DNA of 64,000 bases. Origin: CAZJHX01 sp964545715. Its GTDB lineage: Bacteria > Myxococcota_A > UBA9042 > GCA-2863065. Location: contig CAZJHX010000001.1 in NCBI GenBank assembly GCA_964545715.1, positions 156,420 to 220,419 of the forward strand, read 5' to 3'. A model generated the notes under the pieces. It was not told where the DNA came from. It saw only the letters and a program-made list of their open reading frames with translations, and did no database searches. Shown here piece by piece: positions 1 to 9,300 of the stretch. Every line of letters begins with the position of its first letter. The first letter of the stretch is position 1. The position numbers and the translations under genes are program-made.

Positions 1-2
1 GC

Positions 3-431
3 CGGCGCGACGTACAGCCGACCGCCCCGCCACAAACCCCGCTGCCGGCGCTTCGCCAGGTCGATCTCACCGAGGACAAGACGCCCACGTCCACCGCTTC
101 GCCCGTCCAGTGCCAGGCCGCGTGCGCGAATGTGGCGGCGCTGTCAGCGCAAGCGGAGTCCGCGGGTCTGAACGGGCTGAGACCGGGCCTGTCGCCGCCG
201 CCGTCGCTGGTTCAGGTCGCTGTCACCGCCGGCGTCGCGAAATGCGCGGATGAGTGCACCCGCAGCACGCCGCCCGGTGTGACCACCTGTCTGTCGGCCG
301 CGCGCGCGCTGGCGGCGCTGGGGCGGGGCTTACGCGAGAGCGCGTCGCAGGCGCGGCACAGCTCGACCCATGGCATCTCGTCCAGGGCCGGGTCGCTGAA
401 TGGGGCGCCGCAGCGCTGGCACTTGCCGTAG
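3..431 (+). CDS. Cys-rich hypothetical protein, 3' part (runs off left edge)
   Basis: This open frame enters from the left edge and stops at a TAG at 429-431. Its codons are strongly biased to G/C in the third position up to about base 330, as in a real gene. The protein has spaced cysteines (CQAAC near the middle, CADEC and a single C later), a pattern seen in short secreted or lipoprotein-like hypothetical proteins of delta-group bacteria. No function is recognised. Its last roughly 100 bases lie antisense to the zinc-finger part of the convergent DksA-like gene and look like a shadow, so the real C-terminus may be short functional sequence plus a read-through tail. Start codon not visible. 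Confidence 0.45.
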   Translation, partial: RRDVQPTAPPQTPLPALRQVDLTEDKTPTSTASPVQCQAACANVAALSAQAESAGLNGLRPGLSPPPSLVQVAVTAGVAKCADECTRSTPPGVTTCLSAARALAALGRGLRESASQARHSSTHGISSRAGSLNGAPQRWHLP

Positions 432-658
432 TCGCCGCCAGTGAGTCGGGCGCGCGCCTGGTTGATCTGGTCCAGAAACCGGCGCAGCCGCTGCTCGGGA
501 GTCTCGCCGGTGTCGTCCATCTTGAGGCCCTTGATGTCGTCCAGGTTCAGGTTCTGATTGGCCTTTACCTTCATCAGACGCTGCGCGACCTCCCACCCTT
601 TGTCGTTGATTCTCTTCAGACGGAGTTCCTGATTGGCGTCGCTCATGGGGATCTTCAT
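212..658 (-). CDS. DksA/TraR-family C4 zinc-finger protein
   Basis: A 148-residue protein with a helical N-terminal half and a C-terminal C4 zinc finger, C-x2-C-x17-C-x2-C (CQRC ... CRAC), the spacing typical of DksA/TraR proteins. Family members bind the RNA polymerase secondary channel and modulate initiation. The coiled-coil tip acidic pair of DksA is not obvious, so this may be a divergent member. Two starts are possible: ATG at 658 (MKIP) or ATG at 646 (MSDAN). Neither has a strong ribosome site. The last ~38 residues after the finger are low in character and overlap the convergent left-edge gene. It is divergent from the DUF2156 gene across a ~31-bp gap. Confidence 0.72.
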   Translation of the reverse strand: MKIPMSDANQELRLKRINDKGWEVAQRLMKVKANQNLNLDDIKGLKMDDTGETPEQRLRRFLDQINQARARLTGGDYGKCQRCGAPFSDPALDEMPWVELCRACDALSRKPRPSAASARAADRQVVTPGGVLRVHSSAHFATPAVTAT

Positions 659-678
659 ACCACGTTCGGCGTGTGGTA
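658..678. promoter_or_regulatory. Imperfect dyad between divergent genes
   Basis: TACCAC at 658-663 is mirrored by GTGGTA at 673-678, with an inner CACG/CGTG echo. The dyad sits between the divergent DksA-like and DUF2156 genes and covers the ATG at 658. It could be an operator; if so the DksA-like start at 646 is more likely. It is short and could be chance. Confidence 0.25.
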
Positions 679-689
679 CAGCAGTGCCC

Positions 690-2138
690 ATGGACAGCGA
701 ACGCGTCCTGGCCATCCTGAAGCGGCATGGCACGCACCCCACGTCATTTCAGATTCTGGAGCCGGGCTATGAGTACTGGTTCGACCCCGAGGTCGCTGCG
801 CCCGGCGCTGTGGTGGCCTACGTTCGGGCCGGTCGGTATCGCGTGGTCGCGGGGGCCCCGATAGCGGCCATCGCGGAGGTCGGGCAGGTGGCCGGGCGCT
901 TCATCGCGGACGCGGTTGCGGCCGGTGAGCGCACGCTGTTCTTCTCGGCGGACGACGACTTCGTGACCGCCCTTCAGGCCATCGATGACCCGCCCGCATT
1001 CGATCGCGTTCAGATCGGCGAGCAGCCGGAGTGGGATCCCCGCAGCTACACGACCGAGGGCGCCGACCGGCGCTCACTGCGCGCTCAGGTCAGCCGCGCG
1101 ACCAACAAGGGCGTGACCGTGCGCACCGTGGACCCCGACGAGCTGGCGAACAGGCCCGGCGCGCTACGTGCGGAGATCGAGACGGTACTGCGCCGCTGGC
1201 TGGACGATCGCCGCATGAGCGTCATGAAGTTCATGGTCGATCTCGAGCCCTTTCACTACCCGCACGAGCGTCGCTACTACGTGGCCGAGTGTGGCGACCG
1301 CGGGGTCGGCTTTCTGGCGGCGATCCCCATCTATGAGCGCGGCGGCTGGTTCTTCGAGGACGTGATCCGGGTCCCGGACGCCCCCAACGGCACAGTCGAG
1401 CTGCTGGTCGATACGGCCATGCGCGACGCGGCCCAGCACGGAGACGACTTCGTGACGCTGGGCCTGGCGCCCCTGGCCGGCATCCCGAGCGGGGACGGTC
1501 CACACCGCCGGATGCGCGCTGTCCTGCGCTGGTGTTATGCGCGCCTGGGCGGCCTGTATCAGTTTACTGGCGTCCGCGCGTTCAAAGCCCGCTTTCGGCC
1601 GGACACCTGGCGGCCCCAGTATCTGGTGCAGAGCCCGCCCGAGCTGGGCGTGGGCGCCTTTCATGCCGTGCTGCGCGCGTTTGCGGGCGGCGGGTTGGTG
1701 GCCTTCGGCTGGGAGACGGGGCGCCGCCTGCTCGGTCGCTTGTCCCTGACCGCCTGGGCCGCTGCGCTGATGACGATCGCCGTGCTGCTGGTGCCATGGA
1801 CGATCCTGCTGTCGATGGCGGACGGCGCGCGGTGGTTCGGCGACGTGAGCATTCAGCACGCGTGGGTGGCGTTTGACGCGGGCATGGTCGTGGCGCTGAC
1901 CATTCTCGCCAGGCAGGTCTCACGCGGCCGTCCGTCGGCGCGTCTGCTCGCCATTTTCTTAGCAGGGGCCACGCTGACCGACTTTGTGCTGACCACCGTG
2001 CAGGTCTTCAATCTGCACAGCCATCCGGCCGGCGCCACGCTCTTGTTTCTGCTGATGGGCATGGCTGGTCCACTGCTGGCGACCTGGCTGCTGGTAACGC
2101 TGGCGCTGGTCGCGCCGCTACGCAAGGACCGCGTATAG
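690..2138 (+). CDS. DUF2156 (phosphatidylglycerol lysyltransferase-type) domain fused to C-terminal membrane domain
   Basis: A 482-residue protein. Residues ~10-330 match the DUF2156/LPG-synthase C-terminal fold, a double-GNAT acyl or aminoacyl transferase domain (features such as RAQVSRATNKG, FVTLGLAPLAG and FKARFRP near the end of the domain). Residues ~350-480 hold four predicted membrane helices. In MprF-type enzymes the membrane part comes first and the DUF2156 domain last; here the order is reversed and the membrane part is short. The probable role is modification of a membrane lipid or lipid-linked substrate with an amino acid or acyl group; the substrate is unknown. ATG 690 is chosen because upstream in-frame starts lie inside the divergent gene. 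Its 3' end overlaps the convergent COQ4-like gene by 21 bp. Confidence 0.75.
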   Translation: MDSERVLAILKRHGTHPTSFQILEPGYEYWFDPEVAAPGAVVAYVRAGRYRVVAGAPIAAIAEVGQVAGRFIADAVAAGERTLFFSADDDFVTALQAIDDPPAFDRVQIGEQPEWDPRSYTTEGADRRSLRAQVSRATNKGVTVRTVDPDELANRPGALRAEIETVLRRWLDDRRMSVMKFMVDLEPFHYPHERRYYVAECGDRGVGFLAAIPIYERGGWFFEDVIRVPDAPNGTVELLVDTAMRDAAQHGDDFVTLGLAPLAGIPSGDGPHRRMRAVLRWCYARLGGLYQFTGVRAFKARFRPDTWRPQYLVQSPPELGVGAFHAVLRAFAGGGLVAFGWETGRRLLGRLSLTAWAAALMTIAVLLVPWTILLSMADGARWFGDVSIQHAWVAFDAGMVVALTILARQVSRGRPSARLLAIFLAGATLTDFVLTTVQVFNLHSHPAGATLLFLLMGMAGPLLATWLLVTLALVAPLRKDRV

Positions 2139-2702
2139 GATGCCCAGCGGCAGCAAGCCCGCGAACAGCAGGCTGAGGCCCAGTCCCGTCGCCACGCCGG
2201 TCCACCACAGGTAGGCCACGATGTCGGCGCCCGTCGCGTCAGTGGGCGAGCCGTCCAGCTCCAGGGTCGCGCGCAGCTCGCCTACGCTCTGGTCCAGCAG
2301 GTCGTCGCCATAGTCCCGCGTGTAGAGGTTCTTTGTGTGTCGGCCGTGGACGAACGCGCGGAACATGCGGCGTGGACACATCCACCAGCCATAGGACATC
2401 GCGAGCAGGTTCAGCACCCACGCCGCGTAGTGGTCCCGGCAGCTGCCGCCCACCTCCCACGCACCGATCTCCGCCTCGCCGCGCAGGTCTGTCTGGTAGC
2501 CGGTGGCCACATGGTGTAGGTCGTGGAGGCCGACCGAGCGAATGCGCTGCTCGGTGTTGGGGAAGGTGATCGGGATGGGCCCGAACTTCACGGTGACCCA
2601 CTTGGCCGAATACCCGCCGTCCGTACCGAATCCGTTGTCGTCAAAGTATGTCTTGCGCGCGTCTCGCAGGGCCGACTGCGAGTCGTAGGTGGTCGCGGTC
2701 AC
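2118..2702 (-). CDS. COQ4-like protein with C-terminal membrane helix
   Basis: A 194-residue protein. It contains HDLHH followed by eleven residues and E (HDxxH-x11-E), the zinc-ligand signature of COQ4, which takes part in ubiquinone synthesis (C1 decarboxylation/hydroxylation in recent work). The C-terminus has a hydrophobic helix (~170-192), not usual in COQ4. GTG at 2702 is chosen because it overlaps the stop of the upstream gene as GTGA. It is the last gene of a leftward operon with a deacetylase, a WecA-like transferase and a nucleotidyltransferase, so its job here may concern a lipid or polyprenyl substrate rather than quinone. That is inference. Confidence 0.68.
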   Translation of the reverse strand: MTATTYDSQSALRDARKTYFDDNGFGTDGGYSAKWVTVKFGPIPITFPNTEQRIRSVGLHDLHHVATGYQTDLRGEAEIGAWEVGGSCRDHYAAWVLNLLAMSYGWWMCPRRMFRAFVHGRHTKNLYTRDYGDDLLDQSVGELRATLELDGSPTDATGADIVAYLWWTGVATGLGLSLLFAGLLPLGILYAVLA

Positions 2703-3736
2703 GTCACGTCCTTCAGGCGCAGGCGGGCGTATTGTGCGACGAACCGGGCCCGCTGGGCCGTCGTGTCCAATAGTGGCATCAGGGCTAGCGCCTGGGCAAA
2801 CCGCATGGAGACGGGGCGCCGGGTCATGCCCGTGCTGGACGGGGCGTGCCACCAGCGCAGCCAGCGACCGCGCAGTCCGCCGGGCGCCAGGGCGATCTGC
2901 GCCTCAGAGGGAACCTGCGTGCCGAAGACCATCGTGCTCAGGCGCAGCGTCTCGGCCACGCTGGTCGCGGCGCCCCACGCCAGGGAGCGGCTGATGACGG
3001 CGCTCCAATCGATGCCGCCGCGCTCGACCCACAGGTGGACGTCGAGCAGGTGCTTGAACGGGCTGAGAAACTGCTCGCGTGCGAGGTGGACCGCCAGATG
3101 GATCAGTTGGTCGGCGTTATCGAGGCGGTACGCGTGCGGTCCGCCCTCGGGAAACGGCAGGGCGCGCGCAATGACCGCGTCGTAGTCGATGTCGTGGCGA
3201 AAGTGCTGGGCAAAGCCCGTGTGGACCTCGACGGGCTGGCGGACGCGTCCGGCGACCAGCTCTCGGCCGTACAGGCGCTCGTGGTACGCCGCGGCGCTGG
3301 CCTCGCGTGCGCCGAAGAGGTCGACCTCGGTGTATCCGGCCGCGAGCATGGCGCCGTGGGCCGGCGCGGCCTGATCGCGGCGCACCAGGATGTCCAGGTC
3401 GTTGGTCGATCGCAGTAGCGGGTCCGGGTAGGTCAGCCAGGCCACGACGGCCCCCTTCAGGAGCACGACCGGGTCGACCGCCGCGTCGTTCATCGCCACC
3501 AGCACACGATCACGCTCCCCGAGGGCACGCAAGGCGGAGAACGCGACCTTCTTGGCGCGCGGCTCCAGCTGGTCGCAGACGGCCTTTGGGGCGCTTGAGC
3601 GGATCGCGCGCAGGACCAGCGCCTCGACGCGCCCGGCGCGCGCCACGTCCACAACGGCATCCCATGAGACGCCGGGCGGGGGCGTCGTCGGGCCGTCGGC
3701 CAGCATCGTGGCGACGTATCGGGCTGCCGGGGTCAT
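2699..3736 (-). CDS. NTP_transf_5-type nucleotidyltransferase family protein
   Basis: A 345-residue protein. After ~80 helical residues comes VVLLKG, then RSTNDLDILV, the G..DxD-type metal-binding motif of the uncharacterised nucleotidyltransferase family PF14907. The following region (VEVHTG, HLAVHLAREQF, KHLLDVHLW) is also typical. Such proteins occur in exopolysaccharide and peptide-modification loci, and their substrates are mostly unknown. The ATG at 3736 overlaps the upstream WecA-like stop as ATGA; the reading frame stays open upstream but there it lies inside the transferase gene. A second family member lies at 38257-39438. Confidence 0.75.
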   Translation of the reverse strand: MTPAARYVATMLADGPTTPPPGVSWDAVVDVARAGRVEALVLRAIRSSAPKAVCDQLEPRAKKVAFSALRALGERDRVLVAMNDAAVDPVVLLKGAVVAWLTYPDPLLRSTNDLDILVRRDQAAPAHGAMLAAGYTEVDLFGAREASAAAYHERLYGRELVAGRVRQPVEVHTGFAQHFRHDIDYDAVIARALPFPEGGPHAYRLDNADQLIHLAVHLAREQFLSPFKHLLDVHLWVERGGIDWSAVISRSLAWGAATSVAETLRLSTMVFGTQVPSEAQIALAPGGLRGRWLRWWHAPSSTGMTRRPVSMRFAQALALMPLLDTTAQRARFVAQYARLRLKDVT

Positions 3737-5172
3737 CGCGGGTGCAGGTGCGCGACGACCAACTGGTGCCGCAAACCGCCGACCAGATTGTCCAGCGCGT
3801 CGTTGACCGCGTCGCCGATGAGGTGCACCTGGAGCTCTCGTCGCCACTCTTGCTGCGGGTCGGCGCAGCGGATGCGGCTGACGCGCAGCGTGCCGTACGT
3901 GTAAGAGGCGCTTCTCAGCTGGATCGTCACGTCTTGAAGGCGCCCGTGCGCAGCCGGGTTTTCGAACCGCCAGGCGCCCGGCTCGTGCTGCAGGTACAAG
4001 TCCAGCGTTGCATGGACGGCGCCCAGGTCTGTCAGGGCTACCGCGGTGCTCTGCCACAGCTGCTCAACGTCGCTGCTGTCTCGGATCGCGCGTGCCATCG
4101 CTCGCCGCTCCAGGGCTGCTTCGGCCGCTGCCGTCGTGTCCGACGTGCCCATCAGGCGATGTGGTAGCCGCAACATGGCGATCAGGCAGAACACCGCGGC
4201 GGCGGCTACGCCAAATGCAGCGGCTTTGGCCGGGTCCTGTCCCAGCTTCAGCGTCCAGGTGACGGCCGCCAGCATCATGCACACGCCGTAGAGCAGCAGC
4301 ACCGCCTGGCGGGGGCTGTATCCCGCTTTCAAGAGACGGTGGTGGACGTGGTCCGAGTCGGCGCTGCTCACCGGGCGCCCCAGCTTGAGGCGGCGCACTA
4401 CGGCCATCGTGGTGTCGGTGATCGGCAGCCCCAGCGCCAGAATAGGCAACACCAGCGCCCACGCCGTGTCCTGCTTGGTGGTCGAGGCGATGCTCGCGAC
4501 GGCCAGGACGTACCCGAGAAAGAGGCTGCCCGTGTCGCCCATGAAGATGGTCGCCGGGTTGAAGTTGTAGAAGAGGAAGCCGACCAGCGCACCGGCCAAC
4601 GCGGCGGCGCAGGCGCACAGCAGCACTTGTCCGTCGAGCCACCCAAGGCCCAGCAGCGTGCACACGGCGATGAGTGAGACCCCGGCGGCAAGTCCGTCCA
4701 GCCCGTCGATCAGGTTCATCGCGTTGACGATGCCCACGATCCACAGCAGCGTCAGCGGCAGCGAAGCCCAGATCTCCAGCATGATCGGCTCGCCGAACGG
4801 CATAGTGAGCTTCTCGATGCGAAAGCCCAGCGCCCAGGTCGCCGCCGCCACCACCAACTGCACGGCCAGCTTCTCGGCCGGCGTGGCGCCTTTCAAGTCG
4901 TCGTAGGCGCCCAGCGCGCAGATGCTGATCGTGGCGAGCAGGACCCCGGCCAGGCGCAGGCTGTCGATGTCCAGCAGCGGGTGCCGGATGATGATGCCGA
5001 CCAGCAGCGGGGTGATGAAGCCCAGGGCGACGGCCAGTCCGCCCAGACGCGGCGGCGACTGCGGCTCGTGCAGCCCGTACCGGCGGCAGAGCGCGCGCAC
5101 GATCGGCGTTGTCGCGGCCGCCGTCAGCAGCGCCGTCGCAAATGCGAATGCCAGAATTGAGGTCATCGTCAT
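3733..5172 (-). CDS. WecA/MraY-family polyprenyl-phosphate sugar-1-phosphate transferase with C-terminal extension
   Basis: A 479-residue integral membrane enzyme that should transfer a HexNAc-1-phosphate from a UDP-sugar to undecaprenyl phosphate, the priming step of glycan synthesis. Family motifs are present in order: AYDDL, NLIDGLDGLA, NFNPATIFMGDTGS and HVHHRL (the His cluster separating the WecA-like branch), with about ten membrane helices. About 130 residues after the last helix form a soluble tail not found in plain WecA; it resembles no domain I can name. Start ATG at 5172 (alternative 5166). It overlaps the next gene by 4 bp and follows the deacetylase by 41 bp, so the four genes probably form one operon. 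Confidence 0.85.
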   Translation of the reverse strand: MTMTSILAFAFATALLTAAATTPIVRALCRRYGLHEPQSPPRLGGLAVALGFITPLLVGIIIRHPLLDIDSLRLAGVLLATISICALGAYDDLKGATPAEKLAVQLVVAAATWALGFRIEKLTMPFGEPIMLEIWASLPLTLLWIVGIVNAMNLIDGLDGLAAGVSLIAVCTLLGLGWLDGQVLLCACAAALAGALVGFLFYNFNPATIFMGDTGSLFLGYVLAVASIASTTKQDTAWALVLPILALGLPITDTTMAVVRRLKLGRPVSSADSDHVHHRLLKAGYSPRQAVLLLYGVCMMLAAVTWTLKLGQDPAKAAAFGVAAAAVFCLIAMLRLPHRLMGTSDTTAAAEAALERRAMARAIRDSSDVEQLWQSTAVALTDLGAVHATLDLYLQHEPGAWRFENPAAHGRLQDVTIQLRSASYTYGTLRVSRIRCADPQQEWRRELQVHLIGDAVNDALDNLVGGLRHQLVVAHLHPR

Positions 5173-5213
5173 CGTATCGCTGTGTTGCCGTGGGGCGGCG
5201 ATCTGATCGCGAG

Positions 5214-6188
5214 CTATAGCACAAGGGCTCCGAGCGTGACCAACGCGGCGACCCACGCGGCGGCGCATGCGATCAGCGCTGTCCGCAGGCCCCGAAAGGT
5301 CAGCAGCGGGCCGATCGGCGATGCGAAGATGCGGGCGCGTAGCGGCATCCAGCGGGTCTCGCCGAGCAGCCGCGGCGGGACCCGCTTCAGCCATGCCAGG
5401 GCGCGCCGCTGTACGAGGCTTTTGGCTGTCAGGCTGCGCTGCAGCTGGGGCAGCGTCATCTGGCCTTCGACCGCGATTCGGCGCACCCGGTCGAGCCGCG
5501 CTCCCGGTCTGGCGCGTCCCGGGTCGGCGGTAAACGTCATCCGATAACCTGCGTCGCGGCAGGCCGTCAGGACGCGCTCGTCGTAGAAGTTCAGCGGTAG
5601 GGCAACATCTCGAACCGGCTGACTCAGCACGGTCTCCAAGGTCGTGCGGCTGTCGGCCAGCTCCGCGGCCAGAGCGGCGTCCGGCAGGCCGTTCAGACCG
5701 TGATGGGAGACCGCGTGCGACCCGATCTGCACATTCGAGCCGCTCAGCGCGCGCAGCTCCTCGTCTGTGACGCGGCGCTGGTCCTCGAAGACCCACGCGG
5801 CCGGATCGGTTGTGACAAAAAGGACAGCCGGGATGTCGAGGTCGGTGAGGATGGGCAGCGCCAGGCGCGCGACGCTCTCGGATCCGTCGTCAAACGTCAC
5901 GCAGACAGGCGGCGGACCCGGGCGCTGCGCGGTCAGGTAGTCGTACAGTCCGTCCGCCGTGACCAGTGGGCGGCCGGAGGCCTTGAGCCAGGTCATGTGC
6001 TGGCGAAACAAGTGGTCCGGGATGGAGAAATTTCGCTCGGCTCCATGCAGGGCGGCGTACTCCTCGTGCGTGCGCACGCGATGATATAGAAGTACCACCG
6101 CACCACGCTGCTCGTCCCACAGGACCTTGCCGCATGCCAGGGCGGCCACGCATGTGATGGCCACAGCGAGCCAGAAAACCGTTGCCAT
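5214..6188 (-). CDS. Membrane-anchored polysaccharide deacetylase (NodB/CE4 fold)
   Basis: A 324-residue protein. An N-terminal membrane anchor (~3-22) is followed by a NodB homology domain: VTFDDGSES carries the catalytic base and metal Asp, and SHAVSHHGL carries the metal His pair. A second hydrophobic helix closes the C-terminus (~300-322), so the enzyme is held at both ends, probably facing the periplasm. It should remove acetyl groups from an N-acetylated glycan. It is the first gene of the leftward operon containing the WecA-like transferase, which fits a role on the glycan primed by that enzyme. The ATG at 6188 directly precedes the anchor. Confidence 0.82.
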   Translation of the reverse strand: MATVFWLAVAITCVAALACGKVLWDEQRGAVVLLYHRVRTHEEYAALHGAERNFSIPDHLFRQHMTWLKASGRPLVTADGLYDYLTAQRPGPPPVCVTFDDGSESVARLALPILTDLDIPAVLFVTTDPAAWVFEDQRRVTDEELRALSGSNVQIGSHAVSHHGLNGLPDAALAAELADSRTTLETVLSQPVRDVALPLNFYDERVLTACRDAGYRMTFTADPGRARPGARLDRVRRIAVEGQMTLPQLQRSLTAKSLVQRRALAWLKRVPPRLLGETRWMPLRARIFASPIGPLLTFRGLRTALIACAAAWVAALVTLGALVL

Positions 6189-6358
6189 CGCGCGTTAAAT
6201 GTACCAGTGTTTTCACGGGAGTGCACGATGCCGGACCGCTTCGGGAAACCACCAGAACGACTGTTCGATTTAATTAGGACGCAAGTCGCGGGGCTGTGGT
6301 ATAAGTGCGGCGGGTTTTCGGCAGTCGTCGACTGCGCTGGTTGTAGGTTGTTGCTGTA
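6189..6358. promoter_or_regulatory. Divergent promoter region of the synthase operon and the deacetylase operon
   Basis: This 170-bp, relatively AT-rich gap separates the two divergent operons. A TATAAG hexamer at about 6299 is a candidate -10 for the rightward synthase operon; no convincing -35 is seen at the right distance. No terminator-like hairpin is evident. Confidence 0.4.
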
Positions 6359-9300
6359 ATGTTGATCACCGAGTTCCCGATCCTTGCGATCTCTGCCTTT
6401 GAACGGCCGGATGCGCGTCTTGTTACCGCGGCTTGCCGCGCGGGCGCGCTGGGCATCCTTGACGTCGGTCGAAACGCCGACACGGCGCGCCGTGCGATCA
6501 CGGCCGCTGCCAAGCGATGTCCCGATGGCTTTGGCATCCGTGTGCCCGAGGGGGTCACGCTCAAGCCAAAGGACCTGCCCGAGCAGGTCACGTGCGTGGT
6601 GTTGCCCTACGGGGTGAAGCCGGCGGCGTGGAAGAAGCGCAAGATCACCACCGTCGTTCAAGTCACCACGGTCGAAGAGGCCCGAAACGCGGCCGCGGCC
6701 GGCGTGGCCGGTCTCATCGTCAAAGGCGCCGAGAGCGGTGGCCGGGTCTCCAGCGACTCCTCGTTCGTCCTGCTGCAGCAGGTTCTGGACGCTGTGGACG
6801 CCCCCGTGTGGGTCCAGGGCGGCGTCGGTCTGCACACCGCGGCCGCGTGCATCGCGGGCGGCGCGGCGGGTGTTGTTCTCGACAGCCAGCTGGCGCTGAC
6901 GCGTGAGTCCAGCATCCCCGAGTCCGTCAAGGCCGCCATCGGTGGCATGGACGGCAGCGAGACCATCGTCATCAGTGGGTATCGCGTCTTCACGCGCCCG
7001 GACCTGCCGGTCGCCGATATGGCGGATCTGTCCGCCGACCAGGTCGTACCGCAGCTTGGCGGCGACGATCTCCGCAAGCAGCTGATCGCAGCTGGGCAGG
7101 ACGCCGCCTTTGCGCGCCCCCTGACCGACCGCTTCCACACCGCCGGCGGCGTTATCACCGCCATCAAGGACTCGATCGACAGCCACCTGCGCCAGGCGCG
7201 GGCTCACCGGCCGCTGGCGCCGGACTCTCCGCTGGCCGTCGAGCACGGCATCAAATACCCGATCGCGCAGGGCCCGATGACCCGCGTGAGCGACCGCGCC
7301 GGTTTTGCGGACGCCGTGTCGCGCGGCGGCGGACTGCCGTTCCTGGCGCTGTCCCTGATGCGGGGCGAGCAGGTTCGTGCGCTCTTGCAAGAGACCGCCG
7401 CGCTGCTGGGTGACCGCCCGTGGGGCGTGGGCATCCTGGGATTCGTCCCCCCGTCCCTGCGTGAAGAGCAGATGGCGGCGTTGCAGGAGTTCAACCCGCC
7501 CGTGGCGCTGATCGCGGGCGGCCGTCCCTCACAGACCCGACCGCTTGAGGCGGCGGGCACGCGGACCTACCTGCACGTTCCATCTCCGGGCCTGCTGGCC
7601 CTGTTCCTGCGCGACGGCGCGCGACGCTTCGTCTTTGAGGGGCGCGAGTGTGGCGGTCACGTCGGTCCGCGCTCCAGCTTCGCGTTGTGGGAGGCTCAGA
7701 TCGAGCGCCTGCTCGAGTTCGAGTCGCCAGAAGAGCTCAACATCCTCTTCGCCGGCGGCATCCACGACGATCGCTCTGCGGCGATGGTCGCCGCCATGGC
7801 CGCGCCGTTGGCCGCCGCGGGCGCCAAGGTTGGCGTGTTGATGGGCACCGCCTACCTGTTCACCGAAGAGATCGTCGGCAGCGGAGCCATCCTGCCCGGC
7901 TTCCAAAAGGCTGCGCTCGACTGCGACAAGACCGTGCTGCTGGAGACGGCGCCGGGCCACGCCACACGCTGTGTGGAGACCGACTACGTGCGCGCATTTC
8001 GCGCCGAAAAAGGGCGCCTGGAGCGCGAGGGCGCGTCACCGCAAGAGGTGTGGGCCGCGCTGGAGCAGCTGAACCTGGGACGCCTGCGCATCGCCGCCAA
8101 GGGCATCCGCCGCGACGGTCCCGAGCTGGTCGACGTGGGCGAGAAGGCCCAGGCCAGTCAAGGCATGTTCATGATCGGTCAGGTCGCCACGATGCGCGAC
8201 AAGACGCTGTCGATCGCCGACCTGCACGCCGACGTCAGCGCCGGCTCTCAGAAGCTGCTGCGCAAGTTCGCCACCCGTGAGCACGCTCGCAGCACGGTCC
8301 CGCCGGTCGACGTCGCCGTCGTCGGCATGTCCTGCGCCTTCCCCGACGCCCTGGACGTCGAGGCGTTCTGGGGCAACGTCGTCCTGGGCCGCAACGCTAT
8401 CACCGAGGTGCCGGAGGAGCGCTGGAGCGCCGACATCTACTACGACGCCGACAGCATGGACGGCACCAAGACACCGTCCAAGTGGGGCGGCTTTCTGGGC
8501 AAGGTCGCGTTTGATCCGCTCGAGTACGGCATTCCGCCGCGGTCGCTGGCGGCCATCGAGCCGGTTCAGCTGCTGTCGCTCGAGATGGCGCGTCGCGCGC
8601 TGTCCGACGCCGGGTACGCCGAGCGCGAGTTCGACCGTGAGTCGACGTCGGTGATCTTCGGCGCCGAGGCCGGTACAGACCTGGCCGGCGGCTACGGCTT
8701 CCGCAACCTGTATCCGCAGATCCACGGCGAGCTGCCGCCGGCGCTGGACGAGGCGCTGCCGTCGCTGACCGAGGACTCCTTTCCGGGCGTGCTCGCCAAC
8801 GTGATCGCGGGCCGCATCGCCAACCGTCTGGACCTGGGCGGCTCCAACTTCACCGTCGACGCCGCGTGCGCGTCGTCCCTGGCGGCCGTCGATATGGCCG
8901 TCAAAGAGCTGGTCACCGGCACGAGCAACATGGTGCTGTGCGGCGGCGCGGACCTGCACAACAGCATCAACGATTACCTGATGTTCAGTAGCGTGCACGC
9001 GCTGTCGCGCAACGGTCAGTGCTCCACGTTTGACGCTAATGCCGACGGCATCACGCTGGGCGAGGGTGTCGGCGTCGTCGTGCTGAAGCGACTCGCCGAT
9101 GCCGAGCGCGACGGCGACCGTGTGTACGCCGTGATCAAGGGTGTGGGCGCGTCCAGCGACGGCCGCAGCCTGGGTCTGACGGCCCCGCGCAAAGACGGTC
9201 AGGTGCGCGCGCTGGAGCGGGCGTATCGGCGCGCCGGCGTATCGCCTGCAGAGATCGGATTGGTGGAGGCGCACGGCACCGGCACGGTCGTTGGTGACCG

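Noticed and set aside
5993..7390. 465-residue minus-strand frame running from the synthase gene across the divergent promoter
   Set aside because: It overlaps two well-supported genes, and its composition is that of a high-GC shadow frame.
8770..8784. Possible second copy of the 21-bp repeat arm (GAGGACTCCT-like) in the first synthase
   Set aside because: Only about 12 bases match and they encode ordinary residues of the KS domain.
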